A stretch of 6,693 nucleotides of DNA from DATGMB01 sp035293845 (lineage in GTDB: Bacteria > Acidobacteriota > Terriglobia > Bryobacterales > Bryobacteraceae), in contig DATGMB010000039.1 of the NCBI GenBank assembly GCA_035293845.1, forward strand, positions 1 to 6,693. The letters are read 5' to 3'. The position numbers and the translations under genes are program-made. Positions 1 to 5,974 of the stretch are shown piece by piece; the first letter of the stretch is position 1; each line of letters begins with the position of its first letter. The notes beneath the pieces were generated by a model. That model was not told where the DNA came from. It was given only the letters and a program-made list of their open reading frames with translations, and made no database searches.

Positions 1-733
1 CTTCGAGATCGGAAATCAGCACCAGGCGGCCATCCGGCGAGAACTTCAGGCGATTGGAGCGCTTGGTCTGCACGCGGAAGGTGTTGATCACGGTTTTCGT
101 CGGAAGGTCGACGACCGATACCGTGCCGTCCTGCGAATTGGCGGCCCAGAGCTGGCGGCCGTCGGGCGAGAGGTCGAAGCCTTCCGGGCCTTTGCCGACG
201 GGCACCACGGTTTCGTTCCAGTTGCCGACGCCGGCGCGGTCGATGATCGTGATGGTGCCGGACCCGATATTCGAGGTGAAGATGCGGCTCTCATCGGGCA
301 GGCCCTCGACCATATGGGTGGTGTTCTGGCCGGTGCCGATAATCGTGTCGATCTGGTTGGTGGCGGGATCGTAGCGGCCGATCACCTTGTTGGCCTCGGC
401 CGTGAAGTAGCACTTGCCGTTGACCGCCCAGAGGCCATGCGGGCGCGAGAGCGGCGTGAGGTCGACGCGGTGGATTTCCTTGCGGCCGGGGATATCGATG
501 ACGGAGAGCGTCTTACCCGCGCCCGCTCCGCCGCCGCCGTAGTTGGAGACGAACGCCAGCTTGCCATCGTCCGAGGCCGCGACTTCGTGGGGCTGATCGC
601 CCGTGCGGACCGTCGCCAGCACCTTGCGCGCGTTGGGATCGACAATGGCGAGCGAGCCTTCCTTGTTCAGCACCAGCAGCGTCTGCGCGGGCGCCAGCGC
701 GGCGAAGAGGGCGAGAATCGAGGCAAGCTTCAT
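1..733 (-). CDS. Secreted YVTN-type beta-propeller protein, C-terminus outside window
   Basis: The minus-strand frame from the ATG at 733 stays open to the left edge, giving 244 residues. It starts with a signal peptide (MKLASILALFAALAPAQ, likely cut after APA), so the protein is probably exported. The rest reads as propeller blades of about 40 residues. Visible blade motifs are VSNYGG (62-67), SVIDIPGRK (77-85), GRYDPATNQID (119-129), SNIGSGTITIIDR (154-166), GPEGFDLSPDGRQLWAANS (182-200), GTVSVVDL (203-210) and LKFSPDGR (229-236). This is the SPDGxxxxVxN / VxVxD pattern of YVTN and lactonase-like propellers. About five blades are visible; complete proteins usually have seven or more. No catalytic residues can be assigned. 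There is no Shine-Dalgarno sequence before the ATG, but the signal peptide fixes the start well. It is divergent from the kinase gene and has no evident functional link to it. The role is unknown; binding or scaffolding outside the cytoplasm is plausible. Confidence 0.88.
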   Translation of the reverse strand, partial: MKLASILALFAALAPAQTLLVLNKEGSLAIVDPNARKVLATVRTGDQPHEVAASDDGKLAFVSNYGGGGAGAGKTLSVIDIPGRKEIHRVDLTPLSRPHGLWAVNGKCYFTAEANKVIGRYDPATNQIDTIIGTGQNTTHMVEGLPDESRIFTSNIGSGTITIIDRAGVGNWNETVVPVGKGPEGFDLSPDGRQLWAANSQDGTVSVVDLPTKTVINTFRVQTKRSNRLKFSPDGRLVLISDLE

Positions 734-740
734 GACTGAA

Positions 741-750
741 ATGGTATCGT
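741..750. promoter_or_regulatory. Candidate bidirectional -10 element in the 23-base divergent gap
   Basis: Only positions 734-756 separate the two divergent start codons. On the plus strand, TATCGT (745-750), preceded by TGG, reads as an extended -10 box and would start transcription near 757, the kinase GTG. On the minus strand, TACCAT (746-741) would start near 733, the propeller ATG. The two hexamers overlap. Neither has a good -35 box, and neither gene has a Shine-Dalgarno sequence, so both mRNAs could be leaderless. Each hexamer matches TATAAT at only 4 of 6 positions, so this is an inference from spacing and weak matches. Confidence 0.35.
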
Positions 751-756
751 GAACCC

Positions 757-1815
757 GTGGCGGACGGAAATTGCGTGCTCGCTCCGGGGCGGGTCAATCT
801 CATCGGCGAACACATCGACTATCACGGCCTGGCGGTGCTGCCGATGGCGCTGCGCCGCGGCGTGCGGGCTGTGTTCCGGCCGCGCGCCGACCGGCGCATC
901 CGCGCGGTCTCGCCGGGGTACGGCACGCGCGAGTTCGAATGGAGGGCGGACCTTGCGCCGGTGGCGGCGGGCGACTGGGAGAATTACCTTCGGGCGGCCG
1001 CGCTGGTGGCCAGGAAATTCTGTGGAAATCCTGTGGGTATCGATGTGGAAATCCGCTCGGATCTGCCGGCCGCCGCCGGGCTGGCGTCGTCCTCTGCGCT
1101 GCTGGTGGCGGTTACGTTAGGATTACTGCGCGCCAACGGTTATAATCCCCGGTTCGAGGAATTGATGGAAGTGCTTCCGGATGGCGAGCAGTTCGTCGGG
1201 ACGCGCGGCGGCGGCATGGACCACGCAGCCTCACTCGCTTCTCGCACGGGCTGCGCGTCGCTGGTGAGCTTCGAGCCGCTAGCGGTGCGGCACATCGCGA
1301 TTCCGGAGGACTGGGCGTTTCTGGTTGCCGATAGCGGGGTGCGCGCGGAGAAATCGGGCGCGGCGCGCGAGGATTACAATGCCCGGCGGCGCGGCGGCGT
1401 GCGCGCGCTCGAAAGGCTGGGCCTGCGATCGTACCGCGAAGCAAAGCCGGAGGACGCGGCGCGCCTCGATGTTCCCGAGGAGCGCGATGCATTCCTGCAC
1501 ACGGCCACCGAAGCGGTGCGCGTCCAAGCGGCAGTGGAGGCGATGGAAGCGCGCGACCTCGCGGCGTTCGGCGAGTTGCTGGTGGAGTCGCACGCCAGCC
1601 TGCGGGACCGCCTGCGGGTGAGCTGCGCGGCGCTGGATGCGCTGGTGGAGCGCGCGCTCGCCGCCGGCGCGGCCGGAGCGCGGCTGACCGGTGCGGGTTT
1701 CGGCGGCTCGGTGGTGATCTGCTGCGAGCGTGCGCGGATGGGCGCGATCCGCCGGGCGCTGCCCGAGGCGATCGAAGCCGAACCCGGGCCGGGCGCGCTG
1801 GAAGGGGCCTTCTGA
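757..1815 (+). CDS. galK: Galactokinase-like GHMP sugar kinase
   Basis: Predicted cytoplasmic kinase of 352 residues that phosphorylates galactose, or a related sugar, at C1 using ATP. All GHMP landmarks are present: the galactokinase signature GRVNLIGEHIDY (11-22), the phosphate-binding loop PAAAGLASSSA (104-114), GGGMDHA with the likely catalytic Asp at 155, SHASLRDRLRVSCAALD (278-294), and motif 3 TGAGFGG (311-317). The GTG at 757 is the preferred start. In-frame TGA at 733-735 limits extension, and the next in-frame GTG (775) leaves only three residues before the signature. The N-terminus is therefore shorter than in E. coli GalK, which has about 25 residues before the signature, and the whole protein is somewhat shorter than the usual 380-390. 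HIDYHGLAVLPMA and GTRGGGMD resemble plant galactokinase and animal GALK2 more than enterobacterial GalK, so N-acetylgalactosamine or another hexose is possible. The symporter gene follows after 6 bases, supporting a catabolic role. Confidence 0.88.
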   Translation: MADGNCVLAPGRVNLIGEHIDYHGLAVLPMALRRGVRAVFRPRADRRIRAVSPGYGTREFEWRADLAPVAAGDWENYLRAAALVARKFCGNPVGIDVEIRSDLPAAAGLASSSALLVAVTLGLLRANGYNPRFEELMEVLPDGEQFVGTRGGGMDHAASLASRTGCASLVSFEPLAVRHIAIPEDWAFLVADSGVRAEKSGAAREDYNARRRGGVRALERLGLRSYREAKPEDAARLDVPEERDAFLHTATEAVRVQAAVEAMEARDLAAFGELLVESHASLRDRLRVSCAALDALVERALAAGAAGARLTGAGFGGSVVICCERARMGAIRRALPEAIEAEPGPGALEGAF

Positions 1816-1821
1816 ACTCTC

Positions 1822-3609
1822 ATGCAACTGCACACTCTCGACTGGATCATTGCGTTGATAGCGGTCGCCATCTGCTTCATTCCGGCGCTGTTCTTCGGAA
1901 AGCGCTCGGGTAAGAACACGGCGGAATTCTTCGCGTCGGGCCGGTCCGTGCCGTGGTGGCTGGCCGGCCTCTCCATGGTGGCGACGACGTTTTCGAGCGA
2001 TACGCCGAACCTGGTGGCCAACTTTGTGCGCACGCAGGGCGTGGCCGGCAACTGGCAGTGGTGGGGCTTCACGCTGACCGGCGTGGCCACCGTGTTCTTT
2101 TACGCGCGGCTGTGGCGGCGCTCGGGCGTGCTGACGGATCTGGAATTCTACGAGCTGCGCTACTCGGGCAAAGCGGCCAGTGCGGTCCGCGGCTTTCGCG
2201 CCATCTATCTCGGGCTGGTGCTGAACTGTTTCATCATGGCGACGGTCAACCTGGCCGCGGTCAAGATCGCCGCCGTGCTGTTCGGCTTCAACCGGTGGGA
2301 GACGCTGCTGGCGGTGGGGCTGCTGAACGTCGTTTTCGCGGCGCATTCCGGTCTTTGGGGCGTGCTGGTGATCGACATGGTGCAGTTCTTCATCAAGATG
2401 TCGGCGGTGATCGCGGCGGCGTACTTCGCGGTGATGCTGCCACAGGTGGGCGGCATGCACGGGCTGGTGGACAAGCTCTCGCACGTCCGCGGGCCGAACG
2501 GGCTCAATTACCTCAACATGCTGCCGGATTTCCACAACAACTGGAACCTGGCGTTCGCGGTGTTCATCATGCCGATCGCGGTGCAGTGGTGGGCGGTGTG
2601 GTATCCGGGAGCGGAGCCGGGCGGCGGCAGCTACATCGCGCAGCGCATGCTGGCCTCGAAATCGGAAAAGGATGCCCTGGGCGGCACGCTGTTCTTCAAT
2701 GTGGCGCATTATGTGCTGCGGCCGTGGCCGTGGATTTTGGTCGGGCTCGCGTCTCTGATCGTGTATCCCACGCTGGCCGATTTACGGCAGGCGCTGCCCA
2801 ATGTCGATCCGAGCCTGGTGGGGCATGACATCGCGTTTCCGGCGATGCTGCGCTTCCTGCCGGTGGGGTGGATGGGGCTGATGCTGGGCGGACTGGTGGC
2901 AGCGAACTCCTCGACCATCCTGACGCACCTGAACTGGGGCGCTTCGTACCTGGTGCACGACTTTTACCGCCGGTTCGTGAACCGCGAGGGCAGCGAACGC
3001 CATTACGTCGTGGCCGGGCGCCTCGCGACGATTCTGCTGTTCATCCTCTCCTCGGCCGTCGTGTTCCTGCTGCAGACCGCGCAGGAGGCGTTCGATATTC
3101 TGCTGCTGATCGGCGCTGGAACGGGCCTGCTGTACCTGCTGCGCTGGTTCTGGTGGCGCGTGACGGCGTGGTGCGAGATCGCGGCGATGGTCAGCGCGTT
3201 CCTCACCTCGATGGCGCTGCTCTACGCGGAGCGGCGGGGGGCCGCGGTGGGTACAGCGGAGGGCCTGCTGATCACCATCGCGGTCACGACCGTGTGCTGG
3301 ATCGCGATGGCGTATCTGGGACCGCAGACGGACCCGGAGACGCTCATTCGTTTCTATCGCAAGGTCCATCCGGCAGGGCCGGGCTGGGAACCGATCCGGG
3401 CGAAGGCAGGCGCGGTCGAGGGTGAGACGGCCGACCACGTACCGCTCGCGATGGTGGGATGGCTGTGCGGCTGTGCCATGATCTGGTCCGCGCTGTTTGC
3501 GGTCGGGAATTTCCTTTACGGACGGATGGGATACGCGCTGGGGCTGCTGGCAGTGTTCGTGGTCACGGCAGCGATCGTGGCGATGGTGGTGAAGCGGCTG
3601 TGGCGGTAG
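1822..3609 (+). CDS. Sodium/solute symporter (SSS family), probable sugar importer
   Basis: Integral membrane protein of 595 residues, probably with 13-15 membrane segments, that would couple Na+ entry to solute uptake. It opens with MQLHTLDWII, a usual SSS start. Family marks follow: the FFASGRSVPWWLAGLSMVAT segment (36-55; the GR-x-PWW-x-xG-S motif at the start of TM2), SYIAQRMLASKSEKDA (270-285; the QR-x-LA-K loop), and GGLVAANSSTILTHLNWG (356-373) before a YLVHDFYRRF loop. The Ser/Thr there lie where vSGLT has Na2-site residues, by rough alignment. The C-terminal part, including RFYRKVHPAGPGW and two final hydrophobic segments, is typical of long bacterial SSS members. ATG 1822 lies six bases after the kinase stop. 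The purine run at 1801-1807 is too distant for a good Shine-Dalgarno, so translational coupling is likely. The kinase neighbour suggests galactose or a related sugar as substrate; sequence alone cannot fix this. Confidence 0.9.
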   Translation: MQLHTLDWIIALIAVAICFIPALFFGKRSGKNTAEFFASGRSVPWWLAGLSMVATTFSSDTPNLVANFVRTQGVAGNWQWWGFTLTGVATVFFYARLWRRSGVLTDLEFYELRYSGKAASAVRGFRAIYLGLVLNCFIMATVNLAAVKIAAVLFGFNRWETLLAVGLLNVVFAAHSGLWGVLVIDMVQFFIKMSAVIAAAYFAVMLPQVGGMHGLVDKLSHVRGPNGLNYLNMLPDFHNNWNLAFAVFIMPIAVQWWAVWYPGAEPGGGSYIAQRMLASKSEKDALGGTLFFNVAHYVLRPWPWILVGLASLIVYPTLADLRQALPNVDPSLVGHDIAFPAMLRFLPVGWMGLMLGGLVAANSSTILTHLNWGASYLVHDFYRRFVNREGSERHYVVAGRLATILLFILSSAVVFLLQTAQEAFDILLLIGAGTGLLYLLRWFWWRVTAWCEIAAMVSAFLTSMALLYAERRGAAVGTAEGLLITIAVTTVCWIAMAYLGPQTDPETLIRFYRKVHPAGPGWEPIRAKAGAVEGETADHVPLAMVGWLCGCAMIWSALFAVGNFLYGRMGYALGLLAVFVVTAAIVAMVVKRLWR

Positions 3610-3611
3610 AT

Positions 3612-3630
3612 GAGCGGCGCGGCGCCGCTC
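3612..3630 (+). terminator. Perfect GC-rich hairpin just after the symporter stop
   Basis: GAGCGGCGC, one central G, then GCGCCGCTC form a 9-base perfect inverted repeat beginning 2 bases after the TAG stop. It folds as an 8-pair stem with a 3-base loop. No T-run follows, so it is not a classical intrinsic terminator. It could slow polymerase, block 3' exonucleases, or act with Rho. The structure is seen directly; the role is inferred from its position. Confidence 0.45.
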
Positions 3631-3685
3631 CGGCGAAGCTCATGCCGAAGTCCCGCCGCAAGCGGGGGCTGGACCGGACGGTGTA

Positions 3686-3725
3686 GCGCGGGCATCGCCT
3701 GCGCGCGGCCCGCGGTTTGCAGGCG
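3686..3725. repeat. Two overlapping, mutually exclusive GC-rich hairpins (REP-like)
   Basis: Hairpin A pairs GCGCGGGC (3686-3693) with GCCTGCGC (3697-3704), with one G-T wobble and an ATC loop. Hairpin B pairs CGCCTGC (3696-3702) with GCAGGCG (3719-3725), and its loop contains a further inverted repeat, CGCGG-C-CCGCG (3704-3714). A and B share bases, so only one can form at a time. The TAGCGCGGGCATC core resembles dispersed intergenic palindromes I recall from Acidobacteriota and Verrucomicrobia genomes, but one copy in this window cannot prove dispersal. Confidence 0.4.
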
Positions 3726-3842
3726 CTCCCGCAGCAGCCGGCAGTCACCGCAGGCCGGCGCCGCCGGAACGTCAGCCGTGAGACAGTCGGGCGCAGAAGA
3801 CCCGCAGTAATTCCTTATGTATTCGCGGTGCTTTGGTATTCG

Positions 3843-4730
3843 CTACGAACGCGCCGCCGCCGCATTCACGCGCTTGCGCCGGATCAGGTATGCCAATCCG
3901 ATCAGCCCGGCGCCGCTCAGCAGCATCGCGCCCGGCTCCGGCAGTTCCAGATCGAACCCGTCGAGGTAGAAGCCCGTCGGGTCGCTCGTCGAAACAGAGA
4001 AGCTCCTGTACTGGCCGGTCGGAGCGATGGCGACGAATGGCGCGTTATTGCAGGGCGTTGGGGCCGTGGTGGGCGAGGAGGAAATCAGTCCGGAGCAGTT
4101 TCCACCGTTCGTGAGATTGTAGGTAAGAATCTCCGCGGGAGCGCCCGCGCCGTTGGCCGAAGTGAACAGATCGACCGTCAACTGGAAGCTGGTCATCGTC
4201 ACGGCGGAGATGCGGAAGCCGAACATGGTCAGCGGCTGATTGGCGGAAATGACCAGCGGCGCCGCCGACCCGCCGCCGGACGGCTGTGCACTGCCGACCA
4301 GATAGTCGCCGGGGCTGCCGGAGCCCGCATCGGGTTGCGAATTGAACTGGCCCGTGAACGAGTAGGGCGAATTCGCCACGCTGCTTGAGGGCACCCAGTA
4401 GGTCTGGCTGTTGTAAACCTCCGGCATGTCGGCATAGTTGACCGCCACGCGCGCATCCTGGCCGGTCACCTGAATATTGACGCCAGCCAGCGAGGTGTCC
4501 CATGGTGCCGACGTCGTGTTATACGTCAAGCCGGTGGAGAAATTGACGGGATCGGACGGATTCGTTGCGTAGAGGGTGTTCCACTGAACGGTTTCGAAAG
4601 TATTCAGATAGGAGGCGCTACACGCGTTCGACGTTGCATTCGGGTTGGGATTGCAAGAGACGATACCACTCGCCTGCAACACCCCCGACACTCCGATTAC
4701 CCAGCCTACGCACTTCAATATCCGCTTCAC
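3843..4730 (-). CDS. PEP-CTERM sorting domain protein
   Basis: A 295-residue exported protein. The N-terminus (MKRILKCVGWVIGVSGVLQASG) is a signal peptide. The C-terminus has the full tripartite sorting signal: LPEPG (263-267), a hydrophobic segment ending near 283, and the basic cluster RRKR (284-287). Such tails are recognised and cut by exosortase, releasing or anchoring the protein in the cell envelope. The middle is Ser/Thr/Gly/Asn-rich and beta-strand-like, as in many family members, and I recognise no enzyme domain. Predicted mature cysteines are C26, C37, C212 and C227, which could form two disulfides. The GTG start at 4730 is chosen because GGAGGA lies 5 bases upstream and the signal peptide begins there. 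Base composition is visibly lower in GC than the kinase and ABC genes. No exosortase gene is in the window. It follows the ABC permease on the same strand but seems to have its own promoter. Confidence 0.85.
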   Translation of the reverse strand: MKRILKCVGWVIGVSGVLQASGIVSCNPNPNATSNACSASYLNTFETVQWNTLYATNPSDPVNFSTGLTYNTTSAPWDTSLAGVNIQVTGQDARVAVNYADMPEVYNSQTYWVPSSSVANSPYSFTGQFNSQPDAGSGSPGDYLVGSAQPSGGGSAAPLVISANQPLTMFGFRISAVTMTSFQLTVDLFTSANGAGAPAEILTYNLTNGGNCSGLISSSPTTAPTPCNNAPFVAIAPTGQYRSFSVSTSDPTGFYLDGFDLELPEPGAMLLSGAGLIGLAYLIRRKRVNAAAARS

Positions 4731-4735
4731 ACAAA

Positions 4736-4741
4736 TCCTCC
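4736..4741 (-). promoter_or_regulatory. Ribosome binding site of the PEP-CTERM gene
   Basis: GGAGGA on the minus strand, 5 bases before the GTG codon at 4730. It is a near-ideal Shine-Dalgarno sequence and decides for this non-ATG start. Confidence 0.8.
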
Positions 4742-4934
4742 GAGACTCTATGTTCTCTTTTCGCTAATTCTGCATGTACCGGTCGAGCCGGAAATATCGC
4801 TGAAGCTGCAAAGTACCGTATGGAAGTTTAGTACACCGCGCGGAAGAACTCAAGGGAATCCGGCACTCCATTTGCTGTGCGGTCGCGCCCAGCTCCGCTC
4901 AAAATCCGCCAATTTGCTGATTCGATTGCATTTT

Positions 4935-4964
4935 ATAGTAAAGTACTACAGTACTAAATGTCAG
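4935..4964 (-). promoter_or_regulatory. Candidate sigma70-type promoter for the PEP-CTERM gene
   Basis: On the minus strand CTGACA (4964-4959) matches the -35 consensus at 5 of 6 positions. It is followed after 18 bases by TACTAT (4940-4935), matching the -10 at 4 of 6. The -35 box overlaps the TGA stop of the upstream permease gene. Transcription would start near 4928, leaving a leader of about 200 nt before the PEP-CTERM GTG. Confidence 0.45.
4942..4955. promoter_or_regulatory. AGTACT-AC-AGTACT palindrome, candidate operator
   Basis: Two AGTACT half-sites, each self-palindromic, are separated by AC and lie entirely within the 18-base spacer between the candidate -35 and -10 boxes. A dimeric repressor bound there would exclude RNA polymerase. 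The size and symmetry suit small winged-helix dimers such as BlaI/CopY or PadR types, which are common in Acidobacteriota, but no such regulator gene is in the window and the family is a guess. Confidence 0.45.
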
Positions 4965-5974
4965 GGAAATATGGACTGAACCTCCCACTTACGGCCGTAC
5001 CAGAGGGTTGAGGCGATCCACGCCGCCGCGCACGGCAGAATCAGCCACCGGCTGGTAAACGCGACCGCGCCCCACCCCGCCGCCATCGCCATGACCTGCA
5101 CCACCCCGTAGGAGAGCGAAACGCCGCCCGAAAACCGCCACCGCGCCTGCTCCCGCGGCTCGCCCACGGCCGGCGAGTGGCCCATCGCCAGCGCCACCAT
5201 CCCGCCGGCGAGGCCGGAGAGCGGGTCGAGCGGCAGCATCAGAACCAACAGCACCGCCAAGAACGCGGCGCCCTTCGCCAGCAGAATCTGCCAGCCGCGC
5301 AGCGGCAGGAGCCGGTAGCGCGCCAGCCCGCCTCCGTCCAGCCCGAACAGGCACTGCGTGTAGGTGCACAGCGCCAGCAGCACGAGCAGCCCAAGATCGC
5401 GGTACGCCTCGGGCGGCAGATTCAGGCGCGCCAGACGGTAAAACAGACCTGTCAGGCTGAGCAGCAGGGCCACGTAAAAATCGAGCGTCGAAAGGATTTC
5501 CCGCAGGTTCTTGCGCGCCAGCTCCCCGGCGACGCCCGGAAACCGCGGAACCCACCGGAAGAAGAATGGCCGGCCGCCAGGCAGAAGCTCCGAGAGCAGG
5601 AACCCGGCCGCCACGAGTCCGGCCGCGAGGCCCCATAACCCCACCGTCAGGCGCCCGCGCACTGCCCAGATGGCCAGCCCGCCCAAAATCCAAGTGACCG
5701 GGTTGAGCCACGGGCTCGCGGCGCGCAGCGCGATGCGGTCCCGGCGGTCGAGTGGCCATAGAGCCAGCCGCGATCGGGGAATCTTCCGCAATGGGTCCGT
5801 GCTCGCAGGAAACAGCATCACCAGCCCGATCAGCAGGTAAATAAACCCGCCCGCTCTCCCCAGCATCAGCAGAGTGGCGGGGAAGAAAATGTTGACGCCA
5901 ATCGAACCGACCGTCTTCCAGTCGCGGCGGAACGCCGTCCCGAGCGCCTTCAGGATCGCCCGGGTCCGAGCCAT
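4961..5974 (-). CDS. ABC-2-like exporter permease subunit
   Basis: Predicted membrane protein of 337 residues that would form the channel of an ABC exporter with the ATPase encoded just upstream. Hydrophobic segments lie near residues 25-56, 92-130 (two), 163-182, 193-212, 232-258, 284-302 and 305-325. A basic cytoplasmic loop with many Arg (about 60-86) separates the first and second groups. The start is ATG 5974 (MARTRAILKALGTAFRRDW) because GGAGGA (5986-5981) lies 6 bases before it. An earlier in-frame ATG at 6061 would add 29 Arg/Ala/Gly-rich residues lying wholly inside the ATPase gene and is unlikely. The gene overlaps the ATPase gene by 25 bases, which implies coupled translation and a fixed subunit ratio. 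I do not recognise a named family beyond the general ABC-2 architecture, and the substrate is unknown. No intrinsic terminator follows the stop. Confidence 0.72.
   Translation of the reverse strand: MARTRAILKALGTAFRRDWKTVGSIGVNIFFPATLLMLGRAGGFIYLLIGLVMLFPASTDPLRKIPRSRLALWPLDRRDRIALRAASPWLNPVTWILGGLAIWAVRGRLTVGLWGLAAGLVAAGFLLSELLPGGRPFFFRWVPRFPGVAGELARKNLREILSTLDFYVALLLSLTGLFYRLARLNLPPEAYRDLGLLVLLALCTYTQCLFGLDGGGLARYRLLPLRGWQILLAKGAAFLAVLLVLMLPLDPLSGLAGGMVALAMGHSPAVGEPREQARWRFSGGVSLSYGVVQVMAMAAGWGAVAFTSRWLILPCAAAWIASTLWYGRKWEVQSIFP

Larger units (their letters stand above)
3610..3842. other. Convergent intergenic region, hairpin-rich, no convincing gene
   Basis: This 233-base stretch lies between the ends of the symporter gene (plus) and the PEP-CTERM gene (minus). 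A short plus-strand reading frame (3610-3810) has no recognisable protein features and its composition follows the hairpins, so I do not call it. The first two-thirds is very GC-rich and holds several inverted repeats. The last part, about 3805-3842, is more AT-rich and has no clear T-tract terminator for either gene. Confidence 0.7.
4731..4960. other. AT-richer intergenic region and probable long leader of the PEP-CTERM gene
   Basis: These 230 bases lie between the ABC permease stop and the PEP-CTERM start and hold no convincing gene. On the minus strand they contain a candidate promoter at the right edge, roughly 200 bases of putative untranslated leader, and a good ribosome binding site at the left edge. 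A ten-codon frame (4931-4899) begins around the predicted transcription start and has no ribosome site. The four-base core GTAC appears five times here, four times as AGTAC. Confidence 0.6.

Noticed and set aside
314..739. Plus-strand frame of 141 codons over the propeller gene
   Set aside because: It lies opposite a minus-strand frame with a signal peptide and clear propeller blades, and has no protein features of its own.
1801..1812. GAAGG-GG-CCTTC inverted repeat before the symporter start
   Set aside because: The loop is too short and the stem too small to be a convincing regulatory hairpin, and it lies in coding sequence.
1279..2709. Long minus-strand reading frame of 476 codons opposite the kinase and symporter
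   Set aside because: It is rich in Arg, His and Gln, lacks any domain, and runs antisense to two genes with clear family motifs; such frames are common opposite GC-rich coding DNA.
2782..3438. Minus-strand frame of 218 codons opposite the symporter
   Set aside because: Same Arg/His/Gln-rich antisense composition and no recognisable motif.
3610..3810. Plus-strand frame of 66 codons just after the symporter
   Set aside because: It is built from the GC-rich hairpins, has no ribosome site or similarity I can recognise, and its ATG overlaps the terminal bases of the symporter context.
4899..4931. Ten-codon leader peptide before the PEP-CTERM gene
   Set aside because: Its ATG sits at the predicted transcription start, it has no ribosome site, and it has no run of regulatory codons.
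5177..5638. Gln/Arg-rich plus-strand frame of 153 codons
   Set aside because: It is antisense to membrane segments of the permease; its Gln richness mirrors Leu codons on the other strand.
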